The notes under the pieces are model-generated. The model did no database searches. It was not told the DNA's origin and saw only the letters and a program-made list of their open reading frames with translations. Position numbers and translations under genes: made by a program. 30,770 nt of DNA. It comes from Spirochaetaceae bacterium. GTDB taxonomy: Bacteria > Spirochaetota > Spirochaetia > SZUA-6 > Bin103. Location of the stretch: NCBI GenBank assembly GCA_026710565.1, contig JAPOQV010000474.1, positions 1 through 30,770 of the forward strand, in the 5' to 3' direction. Positions within the stretch are counted from its first letter, which is position 1. Every line of letters starts with the position of its first letter. Below are positions 8,086-18,725 of this stretch, one piece after another.

Positions 8086-8280
8086 TCAGTTGCCCAGAGC
8101 GAAGTGGCGCAGCGACCGGATCGCCCAGTAGCCGAGCGTGGCCGGCCAGAACGCACCGGAGATGATGGCCACGACGGCGGACTCCCACGCCGCCGAGGCG
8201 ATGCCCACGCCGATCCCGACCAGAAGATACGTGCCGCCGCCGATGCCCGTAGTAACGCGTCGATTGCCATTGCTGCCCAT
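8086..8280 (-). CDS. small two-helix membrane protein, unknown function
   Basis: 64-aa hydrophobic protein. After a short polar N-terminus (MGSNGNRR) there is a Gly-rich hydrophobic helix (res ~12-28, GIGGGTYLLVGIGVGIASAA), a second helix (res ~32-50, AVVAIISGAFWPATLGYWAI) and a basic tail (RSLRHFALGN). The ATG at 8280 has an AGGGGA site directly ahead on the minus strand. It is divergent from the aldo/keto reductase (48 nt between starts). I do not recognise the family; small phage holins and membrane toxins have a similar build, but nothing in the context supports either. Confidence 0.6.
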   Translation of the reverse strand: MGSNGNRRVTTGIGGGTYLLVGIGVGIASAAWESAVVAIISGAFWPATLGYWAIRSLRHFALGN

Positions 8281-8328
8281 GGATTCCCCTGCTTCAATCA
8301 TAGCCGCCGCGTAGTACGCTCTGCCGCG

Positions 8329-9207
8329 ATGAAACAGAGGACCCTCGGAAAAACGCGGCTGCGCGCCGCGGTGCTCGGCTACGGCGCCATGGAGCTGCGC
8401 GATCCCGGGCGAGTGAGCGACCGCGAGGCGGACCGCCTGCTCGGCGCCGTCCTTGACGGCGGCATCAACTTCATCGACACGAGTCCCGACTACGGCGTGT
8501 CCGAGGACCGCATCGGCAAATACCTCTGCCACCGGCGCAGCGACTACGTGCTGGCCACCAAGTGCGGCTGCAACGTGGACGACCGCGGCACCGGCCGCGA
8601 ACCCCGCCACGTCTGGACGCGCGAGCAGCTCCTCCGCAACATCGAGCAGTCGCTGCGGCGGCTGCGCACCGACCACGTCGACATCTGGCAGCTCCATGGC
8701 GCGCGGGTCGAGGACGTGGACGGCGCCGGGCTGCTGGAGGTCATGCACGAGGTGAAGGCCACCGGCAAGGCCCGCCACGTGTCGATCTCGTCCACGCTTC
8801 CGGACATCCGCACCTACGTCCTGCGGCGGGCGTTCGCCACCTACCAGATCCCCTATTCCGCGCTGCAGCGGGAGCACGAGCTGGTGATACGCGAGGTCGC
8901 GGCTGCCGGCGCGGGCGTGATCATCCGCGGCGGCGTCGCCAAGGGCGAGCACTCCACCCGGATGGTGAATCGCTGGAAGCTGTGGGAGACCTGCAACCTC
9001 GACGAGTTCCTCGCCGAGGGCGAGTCACGATCCGGGTTCCTGCTGCGGCTCACGATCACCCACCCCGGGATGCACACGACCATCGTGGGAACGAGCAATC
9101 CGCAGCACCTCGCCGAAAACCTGGCGGCCGCCGAGCGCGGCACGGTGCGCGAAGACACCTATGCCGAGATCCAGCGACGGCTCACCGGGGCCGGCGAGCA
9201 CCCGTAA
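8329..9207 (+). CDS. aldo/keto reductase
   Basis: 292-aa NADPH-dependent oxidoreductase of the AKR superfamily, (alpha/beta)8 barrel, cytosolic. The catalytic tetrad is complete: Asp50 and Tyr55 (FIDTSPDYG), Lys78 (ATKCG) and His123 (QLHG). N-terminal LGKTRLRAAVLGYGAMEL and the C-terminal THPGMHTTIVGTSNPQHLAEN (cofactor-binding strand with IVGTSNP) are typical of bacterial AKRs acting on sugars or small carbonyls. Start at ATG 8329 aligns with the family N-terminus (MKQRTLGKT); no SD is evident. The HAD gene follows 49 nt downstream in the same direction. Confidence 0.92.
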   Translation: MKQRTLGKTRLRAAVLGYGAMELRDPGRVSDREADRLLGAVLDGGINFIDTSPDYGVSEDRIGKYLCHRRSDYVLATKCGCNVDDRGTGREPRHVWTREQLLRNIEQSLRRLRTDHVDIWQLHGARVEDVDGAGLLEVMHEVKATGKARHVSISSTLPDIRTYVLRRAFATYQIPYSALQREHELVIREVAAAGAGVIIRGGVAKGEHSTRMVNRWKLWETCNLDEFLAEGESRSGFLLRLTITHPGMHTTIVGTSNPQHLAENLAAAERGTVREDTYAEIQRRLTGAGEHP

Positions 9208-9256
9208 TACGGAACGGTGCAGCCCACCAGGTCATGCCCGACATCCGGATGACCGC

Positions 9257-9976
9257 ATGATCGCCGCCGTCGTCTTCGACTGGGACGGCACACTGATGGA
9301 CGACGATGCGAGCTGGAAGCGCTGCGTGGCGGCGACGGCCGAGGCGGTGGCCCGGCGCCATCCGCGTGTCGATCCGGCCGAGCTTGCCGGCGCGTACTTC
9401 GCGGCCGCGGAGCGGATCTGGGACGAGCTCAGGGACACCCTGGCGCCGCCGTGGGGGAACATGGACGACCGCCGCATCGTGGAGCGGGCGTGGAGCGTGG
9501 CCCTGCGGCCTGACGCGTCCGGCGATGCCGCCGCCCTCGCGGCGGCGACCTGGACCGCGCTGAGGAGAACGGACGTTCCGATCTACGACGACGTGATCGA
9601 ATGCCTGGACGCCCTGCGCGGCCGGTTCCGGATGGGCGTGCTGACCAACGGATCGGCGGCCACCCATCTCCCCAAGGTCGAGGCTTCGGGTCTGCGCCGC
9701 TACTTCGGCTCCGTGACCACCACCGACGTCGGCGCGGGCAAGCCGTTGCGGGCGATCTTCGACCACGCCCTGGCGGCCCTGGACGCCGCGCCTTCGCGAT
9801 CGGTCTACGTCGGCGACTCGCTCCTCCGGGACGTCGGCGGCGCCAACGGCGCCGGCATGACGTCGGTCTGGATCAACCGCACCGGTGCGCAACTCGCGGC
9901 GGACGACCCGGTCCCGGATGCGGAGATCGTCTCACTGCGCGAGCTTCCCGGCGTGCTCGACCGGCTGCAGGCCTGA
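9257..9976 (+). CDS. HAD-superfamily phosphatase (subfamily IA, phosphoglycolate-phosphatase-like)
   Basis: 239-aa haloacid-dehalogenase-fold hydrolase. Motif I is FDWDGTLMDD (nucleophile Asp8, acid Asp10), motif II LTNGS, motif III Lys in GAGKP, and motif IV YVGDSLLRDVGGANGAGM. A helical cap lies between motif I and motif II as in subfamily IA. Family members dephosphorylate small phosphorylated metabolites such as phosphoglycolate, sugar phosphates or nucleotides; the substrate cannot be read from sequence. The ATG at 9257 gives the correct N-terminus directly before motif I. The gene ends ahead of a strong hairpin and a convergent binding-protein gene. Confidence 0.9.
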   Translation: MIAAVVFDWDGTLMDDDASWKRCVAATAEAVARRHPRVDPAELAGAYFAAAERIWDELRDTLAPPWGNMDDRRIVERAWSVALRPDASGDAAALAAATWTALRRTDVPIYDDVIECLDALRGRFRMGVLTNGSAATHLPKVEASGLRRYFGSVTTTDVGAGKPLRAIFDHALAALDAAPSRSVYVGDSLLRDVGGANGAGMTSVWINRTGAQLAADDPVPDAEIVSLRELPGVLDRLQA

Positions 9977-10005
9977 AGGCCCCGTCCGTTGCGCCCGAAC
10001 CGGCG

Positions 10006-10030
10006 CCGGCGGCACGAAGCGTGCTGCCGG
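10006..10030 (+). terminator. GC-rich hairpin between convergent genes, terminator-like without U tract
   Basis: An 11-bp stem (10006-10016 with 10020-10030, one G-U wobble on the plus strand) closes a 3-nt loop. It sits between the HAD stop (9976) and the stop of the convergent binding-protein gene (10072). No T-run follows on either strand, so it is either a U-less terminator or only an RNA 3'-end stabiliser. Confidence 0.4.
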
Positions 10031-10071
10031 GCCGATGGGACGGGAGTCGGCGCTCCTGTTGGGTAGCGCTC

Positions 10072-11340
10072 CTATTGCGTGGCGCTGTCCCAGAACTCGT
10101 CGAACTCCCGGAGCGCTTCCCTCACGTCGCTGACGGTGCCGGTCAGGAATGCCTGGCCGACCCGGTCATAGAGCGCGTTGATGCCGCCGGGCGGCGCCTC
10201 GCCCACGATCAGGCCGTACAGCCCGGAAGTGGTCGGCGGCACGGAGAGCATGTCCATCATCTCCTGCTGGAGTACCGACATGGGATAGGTCAGCGGCGGA
10301 TCCAGGGCCGAGAACAGCCCATCCACCTGCAGCAGCTTGGCGCCGTACACGTCGTCCATGGTCGTGAACTTGAGCAGCTCGAAGGCCACCTCGGGATGCT
10401 CGGACTCGATGTAGATGCCGCCCGAGCCGTAGCTCAGGCTCTGCAGCAGGTGCGGAACGCCATCCGACGACGGGGCGTAGAAGACCCCCACCTCGAAGTC
10501 CTTGTCGGCGGCGGCCTCGGCGGCCGTGAACCAGCTCCCCATGGGGTAGATCGCCGCCTTGCCGGCCAGGAACTGCTGCTCGAGGTCGGCGTAACCGACG
10601 CTCAGGGCGCCCTTGTTGAAGCACTCGCTGTCCACGAGCTGCTTGTAGTACTCCGCGGCCTCGGCGAAGCCCTCCTCGAAGGAGACCTCACCGGCCCAGC
10701 GGTCCGCGTACCACCGCGGGTTGTGGTGGAACACCTCGGCAGAGGTGAAGATCGAGAATGCGTAGCCGGCAACCCATTCGCCGCCGGTGATGATGGGCGT
10801 GATCCCCGCCGCCTTCAGCGTCTCGCAGGCGGCCGCGAACTCGTCCCAGGTCGCAGGCGGATCGCCCAGTCCGGCCTCCGCCCACAGCGACTTGTTGTAG
10901 AACAGCAGCCCCTGCGGCTGGACCGCCGTGGGCAGGCCGTACAGCACGCCCTTGTAGCGCGCGGAGTCCAGGTTGCGGATGCGCGCGAGGTCCGGGTCGT
11001 CGTCGGGCAGCGGCCACAGGATGCCGGCGTCCGCGAACACATTGATGGTGATGTTGGACATCAGGTCGGGCACGTCGCCGGCGGCGATCCGCGTCTTGAT
11101 GAAGTCGTCGGCGGCCGGCGTGACGGCGGCGTTGGCCTCGATCAGCTCGATGGTGACGTCGGGGGTCTCGGCCACGAACGCGTCGGCGATCTCCTGCCAG
11201 AACTCCAGGCTCAGGTTGGGGGTCACCCACACCTGCCACGAGATCTCCTTGGCCGCGTCGGCGTCTTCCTGGCCCGCGGCAAAGCCGGAGGCGGCGCCGA
11301 GCAGGCATGCGCACAGGAGCAGCGCCAGTCGTTTCGTCAT
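10072..11340 (-). CDS. sugar ABC transporter solute-binding protein, UgpB/MalE-like (orphan)
   Basis: 422-aa family 1 periplasmic binding protein. The signal peptide (KRLALLLCACLLGAASGFA) is followed by AGQEDADAA, a junction often seen in spirochaete binding proteins. The mature start EISWQVWVTPNLSLEFWQEIADAF, then PDVTIELIEAN and GDVPDLM, are the conserved first lobe; GEWVAGYAFSIFTSAE and IYPMGSWF belong to the ligand-binding core. GAGGAG stands 7 nt ahead of the ATG at 11340. No permease or ATPase genes accompany it, unlike the other two binding proteins in the window, so it must use permeases encoded elsewhere or act as a sensor. Its upstream region contains two palindromes that may be operators. 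Confidence 0.9.
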   Translation of the reverse strand: MTKRLALLLCACLLGAASGFAAGQEDADAAKEISWQVWVTPNLSLEFWQEIADAFVAETPDVTIELIEANAAVTPAADDFIKTRIAAGDVPDLMSNITINVFADAGILWPLPDDDPDLARIRNLDSARYKGVLYGLPTAVQPQGLLFYNKSLWAEAGLGDPPATWDEFAAACETLKAAGITPIITGGEWVAGYAFSIFTSAEVFHHNPRWYADRWAGEVSFEEGFAEAAEYYKQLVDSECFNKGALSVGYADLEQQFLAGKAAIYPMGSWFTAAEAAADKDFEVGVFYAPSSDGVPHLLQSLSYGSGGIYIESEHPEVAFELLKFTTMDDVYGAKLLQVDGLFSALDPPLTYPMSVLQQEMMDMLSVPPTTSGLYGLIVGEAPPGGINALYDRVGQAFLTGTVSDVREALREFDEFWDSATQ

Positions 11341-11379
11341 CAGGTTTCTCCTCGGAAATGGTCAGCGCAGCGGGGAACG

Positions 11380-11396
11380 CCCGGCACGGTGCCGGG
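11380..11396. promoter_or_regulatory. 17-bp perfect palindrome, candidate operator
   Basis: CCCGGCAC-G-GTGCCGGG is a perfect inverted repeat with 8-bp arms and a single central base, ~40 bp ahead of the binding-protein ATG (minus strand). The near-absent loop disfavours an RNA hairpin and favours a site for a dimeric repressor. LacI-type regulators of sugar uptake use sites of similar length and symmetry, but no regulator gene lies nearby. Confidence 0.4.
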
Positions 11397-11435
11397 ACGG
11401 CCCCTGTCTGTCGCGAGCACAGTGCCTCACGAGCC

Positions 11436-11447
11436 GGCCACGTGGCC
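11436..11447. promoter_or_regulatory. 12-bp perfect palindrome GGCCACGTGGCC
   Basis: Second perfect dyad in the 191-bp divergent region between the binding-protein gene and ileS. In DNA this GC-rich, short palindromes arise by chance fairly often, so the support is weak; its position close to the first palindrome is the reason for listing it. Confidence 0.25.
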
Positions 11448-11531
11448 AGCCCGGCGCCGCAGCCACCGGCCGGCGATTTTCGATAGAATCGCGGACCGAC
11501 CCCTGATAGTCCGATAAACCTTTATAGAGCG

Positions 11532-14705
<3,174 letters not shown>

Positions 14706-14718
14706 CGGAGGAGTCTGC

Positions 14719-14915
14719 ATGGCAAGAGAGCTGCCATAACCGAAGCGCGAGCCAAGCTCACGCAGATCGCCAACGACCTCGTCGACTCTCAGGACACGGT
14801 GACCGTCACGAACCGCGGGAAGCCGATGATGATCCTTATCGGCTACGAGATGTACGAGTCGATCATGGAGTCCCTTTTGACACGATTTTCGCGCCTCACT
14901 ATTTTCGTGTCGTGA
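14719..14915 (+). pseudogene. Phd/YefM-type antitoxin remnant, frameshifted and C-terminally truncated
   Basis: A good SD (GGAGGAG, from 14706) precedes ATG at 14719, but that frame stops after six codons (MARELP). The adjacent frame reads AAITEARAKLTQIANDL, then QDTVTVTNRGKPMMIL and GYEMYESIMESL, which is the conserved Phd/YefM N-terminal DNA-binding half (family pattern 'vtvtrrGkPvavl...Y'). One missing base after the second codon would restore an MAKRAAITEAR start, so a one-base deletion is the simplest reading. The C-terminal toxin-binding half is also gone: after ESLL the sequence turns unrelated and stops at 14913-14915, overlapping the next GTG. A rare CTG start in the good frame is a less likely alternative. 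A second degraded copy of the same segment lies at 15705-15735. Confidence 0.75.
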
Positions 14916-15154
14916 AGAACGTAACGGTATCTCTGCCCGAAGACACCGCCCGATGGATCCGGGTAGAGGCCGCCAAAGCCGATCGCAGCGTGTCCGCGTG
15001 GCTGGCCGACCTTCTGGTTGGCACGAAGCGCCGCAGCGACGAATACGACGCCGCCATGGAGCGGTGTCTGGCGATCGAGCCACGCACGCTGGAGTGGATC
15101 GACGGCCGCAAGCCCGCCCGCGAGGAGTTGCATGACCGCGCCGGTCTTCGTTGA
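14912..15154 (+). CDS. RHH-type antitoxin (VapB-like), partner of the PIN toxin
   Basis: 80-aa protein opening with MKNVTVSLPEDTARWIRVEA, a ribbon-helix-helix DNA-binding strand followed by RSVSAWLADLLVG as second helix, the CopG/Arc pattern. The C-terminal half (AMERCLAIEPRTLEWID) is the probable toxin-binding tail. Start is GTG at 14912, inside the stop of the Phd-like remnant; the 3' end overlaps the PIN gene by 23 bp, as usual in vapBC operons. It probably autoregulates the operon by binding its own promoter; no operator is evident because the upstream DNA is the antitoxin remnant. Confidence 0.8.
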   Translation: MKNVTVSLPEDTARWIRVEAAKADRSVSAWLADLLVGTKRRSDEYDAAMERCLAIEPRTLEWIDGRKPAREELHDRAGLR

Positions 15155-15599
15155 TACCAACGTCCTGGTCTACCGCCATGACAGCACGGATTCGGTCAAG
15201 CAGGCTCGCGCCGAAGCCTGGTACGAGCTCGTCTGGCGACTGCGGCTGGGCCGCATCAGCTTCCAGGTGCTGCAGGAGCTGTACGCGACGCTTACCCGCA
15301 AGCTGGTGCCGCGATTCGACGTGCAGGAAGCCCGCGTTCTGGTCCGCGACCTCACCGCGTGGCAGCCGGTTGCCGCGGATCTCGCCCTGCTCGAGCGCGC
15401 CTGGCGACTGGAGGCACGCTACTCGCTGTCCTGCTGGGACGCCTTGATCGTCGCCGCCGCGCAGGCCGGCGGCTGTCGGGCCTTGCTCACGGAGGACCTC
15501 CAGCATGGGCAGATGTTCGGGGCGGTGCGGGTGATCGACCCGTTCGCGTCACCGGAGCGGCCGCCGGCGGAGCTGCTCGCCGCGTCGGAGGTGGGATAG
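15132..15599 (+). CDS. vapC: PIN-domain toxin (VapC-like ribonuclease)
   Basis: 155-aa PIN nuclease. The acidic site is complete: Asp8 (VFVDTNVLVY), Glu49 (LQELYATL), Asp103 (CWDALIVAAA) and Asp122 (TEDLQHG). VapC toxins cleave tRNA-iMet, the sarcin-ricin loop or other tRNAs in an Mg-dependent way; the target here is unknown. ATG at 15132 has CGAGGAG ahead (15121-15127). The overlapping upstream RHH gene is the obvious antitoxin. The last residues (PERPPAELLAAS) are an uncharacterised extension. The gene ends 40 bp before the ileS-like relic. Confidence 0.88.
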   Translation: MTAPVFVDTNVLVYRHDSTDSVKQARAEAWYELVWRLRLGRISFQVLQELYATLTRKLVPRFDVQEARVLVRDLTAWQPVAADLALLERAWRLEARYSLSCWDALIVAAAQAGGCRALLTEDLQHGQMFGAVRVIDPFASPERPPAELLAASEVG

Positions 15600-15638
15600 T
15601 CCGTGATGCGGCGGCCCCAATCGCAGGACCCCGTAGAT

Positions 15639-15735
15639 CCTGGAAGTCTCGGACCGGATCGAGCTGGGCGTGCAGGGGACGGACGAGGTGGAATCGGCCG
15701 TCGCCAGGACACGGTGACGGTCACGTCCCGCGGAT
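15639..15735 (+). pseudogene. chimeric relic: second copy of ileS 3' segment joined to Phd-like antitoxin segment
   Basis: Bases 15640-15705 match ileS 14500-14565 at 58 of 66 positions by eye and encode the same peptide (LEVSDRIELGVQGTDEVE, then SAVA versus AAVA). Seven of the eight differences are at third codon positions and are silent. An in-frame TAG lies just upstream (15634-15636), so it is not expressed as part of a synthetase. From 15705 the sequence jumps to a copy of 14790-14819 of the antitoxin remnant (QDTVTVT-S-RG versus QDTVTVT-N-RG; 26 of 30 bases). About 220 bp present in the first copy, including the end of ileS, are missing between the two pieces. The silent substitutions mean the copy evolved as functional ileS before decay. 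Confidence 0.85.
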
Positions 15736-15744
15736 CGGTGGGCA

Positions 15745-16215
15745 ACCGACACCGACTCGGGCGCGCCGGCCGTGACGCTCCATGGGTACGGGGCGGGGCG
15801 GGCGATATACGTCAGCGCCGACATCGGCGGCGGGTACGCCCGCAACGCCCACCCGGGACTCATGCGCTTCATCGCCAACCTGGTCACCAACGTGACGCCG
15901 CCGATCGAGGTCACCGCAGCGGCGGTCGGCGGCGACCTGCTGATGGTCCACCTCCTCAACCATCCGACGCCCATGCTGCCTCCTGGCATCTTCGACGAGG
16001 CGGAGGGGCATGCAGCGAGCAGCGCCGTCGCGACCTTCTTCGCGCTGCAGGAGGTTCCTCCCATTCACGACATCGCCGTCGTGTTCAACGACCATCGCGT
16101 GCGGTCGGCTCGGCTACCGCTAGCGCGGGTCGGCTTGGAGGTAAGCGATTCACCGCACGGCGTACTGGTTCCCAAAGTCGATCTGCATGAGGTGCTTCTG
16201 GCCCGATTGGCATAA
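15745..16215 (+). pseudogene. 5'-truncated glycoside hydrolase, C-terminal (beta-galactosidase trimerisation-like) part
   Basis: The open frame from ~15745 encodes DTDSGAPAVTLHGYGAGRAI, then YVSADIGGGYARNAHPGLMRF, IANLV and a later MVHLLNHPTP strand. This resembles the trimerisation/C-terminal domain of GH42-like alpha-amylase-fold hydrolases ('paVtvnryGkGraiYv...hp.lr.li.Nlv...vHLvN'). The catalytic barrel, several hundred residues, is absent: the homologous reading begins exactly where the ileS/antitoxin relic ends. A GTG at 15772 could initiate a 147-aa product, but the homology clearly starts before it. It is best read as a gene cut by the rearrangement, placed just before an intact putative glycosidase gene (16225). 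Confidence 0.7.
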
Positions 16216-16224
16216 CATCCCCAC

Positions 16225-17673
16225 ATGGAAGACAGCCGCGGCGTGACGATCGGCACCGACAACCAGCTCCTGTTCGATGACGCGCTGGTCGCTCACAAGA
16301 GCGGCTTCACGCTGACCTTGAATCCTCCCGTGCGCGCCGAGGCGCCGGCGCTCCGGCCGGAGCGGCCCTGGGAGGCGCGCGGCGTCCACCACGCGAGCGT
16401 CGTCGACGTCCCGGACGGGTACCGGCTGTACTACTCGGCAACGGGGGACGACGGCTCGCGCTCGCTGTGCGTTGCCGTGTCGGAAGACGGCGTCGAGTGG
16501 CATCGGCCCGATCTGCGAGTGGTCGAGCATGCCGGCAGCAGGGCCAACAATATCGTGTTGAGCCGAGCTACCGGCAGCGTCTTCGTCGATCCGGCCGCGC
16601 CAGCCGCGGAACGGTTCAAGTTCATCGGCGAAGACGGCACGAAATGGGGTGTCACCAGCGTCAACTGCGGCGGCGCGCGCTTCCGGTACTTCAAGGAAAA
16701 GCTGGACACTTGGGTCTATCCGGCGGTGATCGGCGCCGCCTCACCCGACGGCATCGCGTGGACGAAGTACCCCGCGCCGATCATGCCATGGTACACGGAC
16801 ACCCAGAACGTCGCCTTCTGGGACGAGCGCCTGCAACGCTACGTCGCCTTCGTGCGATGGAACGAGCATCTCCATCTCGATGCGGACGGAAGGCAAGTCG
16901 GATCGTTCGACTATCGCGCCGTGGCGCGCGCGGAGTCGACCGACTTCTCGCGGTTCCCGGAGCCGAGCAAGGTCCTGGAGCCCGATTTCAGCCAGAGCGC
17001 CGACGATGACCTGGCCGGCGGCGGCCTCTACAACAGCGCCGCCATCAAGTACCCGTGCGCCGCGAACAGCTACTTCATCTTCACCTCGGCGTACCACCAC
17101 AGCAGCGATACCCTGGACGTACAGCTCGCGACCAGCCGCGACGGGATCGGCTTCACGCGCTGGCGGACGCCGTTCGTGCGCCTCGGACCCGCGGGAGCCT
17201 TCGACGCCAAGGGGCTGTACATGGCCGACGGCATCGTCGCCGGCGACGAGCTGTACCTCTATTACGGCGGCGTCAGCACCCGCCACGATATCGACGTCGA
17301 CGCCAAGCGCGCAGGCGACGCCCGGCCTGCGGCGATCGGCAGGCTGCGGCTGCGCCGCGACGGCTTCGTGTCGCAGGACGCCGAGGGCGAAGCCGCCAGC
17401 CTCACCACGGTGCCGTTCGAGCTGGCCGGCGACCGCCTGCAGGTGAACATGGACGCCAGCTCGCGCGGCTGGCTGCAGGTCGAGGTGCTCGATACCAGCG
17501 GTCACGCGCTGTGGGGCTACGCCGCCGCCGAGGCCGATCGGCTCATGGCCAACGAGGTGGCCCGCACGGTGACCTGGAACGGCACATCCGATCTCTCCGC
17601 GTTGCGCGGTCGCCGCATCCGGCTTCGCTTCCGCGGGAGCTGGGTGAAGCTCTACGGATTTCGGGCCGGCTGA
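16225..17673 (+). CDS. putative glycosidase, five-bladed beta-propeller type (paralogue A)
   Basis: 482-aa protein with features of the GH43/GH32-like propeller superfamily. Repeated blade elements are visible: [12 protein letters not shown] (res ~90), [12 protein letters not shown] (res ~172) and [11 protein letters not shown] (res ~305), close to the Asp-box form S-x-D-G-x-x-[22 protein letters not shown] segment (res ~190) is shared with paralogue B (19767), as are RPWEAR, NNIV and GSVF-x-DP. The last ~90 residues form a second domain ([20 protein letters not shown], then [20 protein letters not shown]), like the C-terminal beta-sandwich of GH32 enzymes. No signal peptide is visible, so it is probably cytosolic. 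Its 3' end overlaps the convergent ATPase gene by 22 bp. The glycosidase role is inferred from fold; a lectin-like or non-catalytic role is possible. Confidence 0.7.
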   Translation: MEDSRGVTIGTDNQLLFDDALVAHKSGFTLTLNPPVRAEAPALRPERPWEARGVHHASVVDVPDGYRLYYSATGDDGSRSLCVAVSEDGVEWHRPDLRVVEHAGSRANNIVLSRATGSVFVDPAAPAAERFKFIGEDGTKWGVTSVNCGGARFRYFKEKLDTWVYPAVIGAASPDGIAWTKYPAPIMPWYTDTQNVAFWDERLQRYVAFVRWNEHLHLDADGRQVGSFDYRAVARAESTDFSRFPEPSKVLEPDFSQSADDDLAGGGLYNSAAIKYPCAANSYFIFTSAYHHSSDTLDVQLATSRDGIGFTRWRTPFVRLGPAGAFDAKGLYMADGIVAGDELYLYYGGVSTRHDIDVDAKRAGDARPAAIGRLRLRRDGFVSQDAEGEAASLTTVPFELAGDRLQVNMDASSRGWLQVEVLDTSGHALWGYAAAEADRLMANEVARTVTWNGTSDLSALRGRRIRLRFRGSWVKLYGFRAG

Positions 17674-18725
17674 ACGCCTGCCGAGCGCAGCGCGGCGGTG
17701 CGCGGGGTCGGCACGTCACCGGCGGCGAGCCGTTCCGGGGTCACCAGGTGGCAGGCGGCACGGTGGCCGGGCGCGACCTCGGTCAGCGCCGGTTCACGCT
17801 GGCGACACACCTCCTCCGCGAACGGACAACGGGTGTGGAAGCGGCAGCCTGACGGGGGATCGATCGGCGTCGGGACATCCCCCTGCAGGATGATGCGATC
17901 GCGCTTGGCTTCGGGATCCGGAACCGGTATCGAGGAGAACAGCGCCTGCGTATAGGGGTGCAGCGGGCGCGCGAACAGCGCCGGCTTGCTGGCCGTCTCC
18001 ACCACCTTGCCCAGGTACATCACCGCCACCCGGTCGGCGATGTGACGCACGACGCCCAGGTCGTGGGCGATGAACAGATAGGTGAGGCGGAACTCCCGCT
18101 GCAGGTTGCGCAGCAGGTTGATCACCTGCGCGCGGATCGACACGTCGAGCGCCGATACCGGCTCGTCACACACCAGCAGCTTGGGGTTGACCGCCAGGGC
18201 GCGGGCTATGCCGATGCGCTGGCGCTGCCCGCCGGAGAACTCGTGTGGAAAACGCCGCGCATGCTCCCCCCCGAGCCCGACCACGTCCAGCAGCTCGGCG
18301 ACGCGCCGGGCCCGTTCGCTGCCCTGTGCCAGGCGGTGGATGGCCAGCGGTTCGCGGATCATCTGCTCCACCGTCATGCGCGGGTTCAGCGAGGAATACG
18401 GATCCTGGAAGATCATCTGCATCTGGCGGCGCAGCGCGCGCAACTCCTCGGCACCGGCGTGGGACACGTCCCTGCCCTCGAACAGCACCTGCCCCCCGGT
18501 TGGCTCCAGGAGACGCAGCAGCAGGCGCCCGACGGTGGTCTTGCCGGAGCCGCTCTCCCCGACCAGACCCATGCACTCCCCGCGGCGCAGGGTGAAGCTC
18601 ACTCCGTCGACCGCGTGCACGGCGCCGGTGCGCCGGGACAGCAGGCCCGAGCGAACGGGAAAGTGCTTGTACAGCTCGCGCACTTCCACCAGCGGGGTGC
18701 CGGGCGCCTCGGCTTCCGTGCCCAC
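17652..18725 (-). CDS. oppF: oligopeptide/oligosaccharide ABC transporter ATP-binding protein, OppF/DppF-like
   Basis: 357-aa ATPase subunit, last gene of the minus-strand importer operon. Walker [10 protein letters not shown] (res 56-64), Q-loop [16 protein letters not shown], signature [15 protein letters not shown], Walker [13 protein letters not shown] and switch FIAHDLGVV are all intact. The C-terminal oligopeptide_HPY-type extension contains [16 protein letters not shown] and a Cys-rich [18 protein letters not shown] start at 18725 has GGGGGAG just ahead; the N-terminus [15 protein letters not shown] is required for the fold, so the large overlap with the preceding oppD frame is real unless one frame is damaged. 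Powers the importer together with the OppD-like ATPase. Confidence 0.93.
   Translation of the reverse strand: MGTEAEAPGTPLVEVRELYKHFPVRSGLLSRRTGAVHAVDGVSFTLRRGECMGLVGESGSGKTTVGRLLLRLLEPTGGQVLFEGRDVSHAGAEELRALRRQMQMIFQDPYSSLNPRMTVEQMIREPLAIHRLAQGSERARRVAELLDVVGLGGEHARRFPHEFSGGQRQRIGIARALAVNPKLLVCDEPVSALDVSIRAQVINLLRNLQREFRLTYLFIAHDLGVVRHIADRVAVMYLGKVVETASKPALFARPLHPYTQALFSSIPVPDPEAKRDRIILQGDVPTPIDPPSGCRFHTRCPFAEEVCRQREPALTEVAPGHRAACHLVTPERLAAGDVPTPRTAALRSAGVQPARNP

Noticed and set aside
11484..11489. TAGAAT as a -10 box for ileS
   Set aside because: No acceptable -35 hexamer lies 16-19 bp upstream, and a T-box or other leader structure could not be recognised.
9601..11517. A 638-codon plus-strand frame through the orphan binding-protein gene
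   Set aside because: It overlaps the HAD gene and is antisense to a binding protein with signal peptide and SD; composition is that of a shadow frame.
15603..16190. 195-codon plus-strand frame across the relic
   Set aside because: Its translation is Arg/Gly-rich and frame-shifted relative to both the ileS-like and the hydrolase-like homologies.
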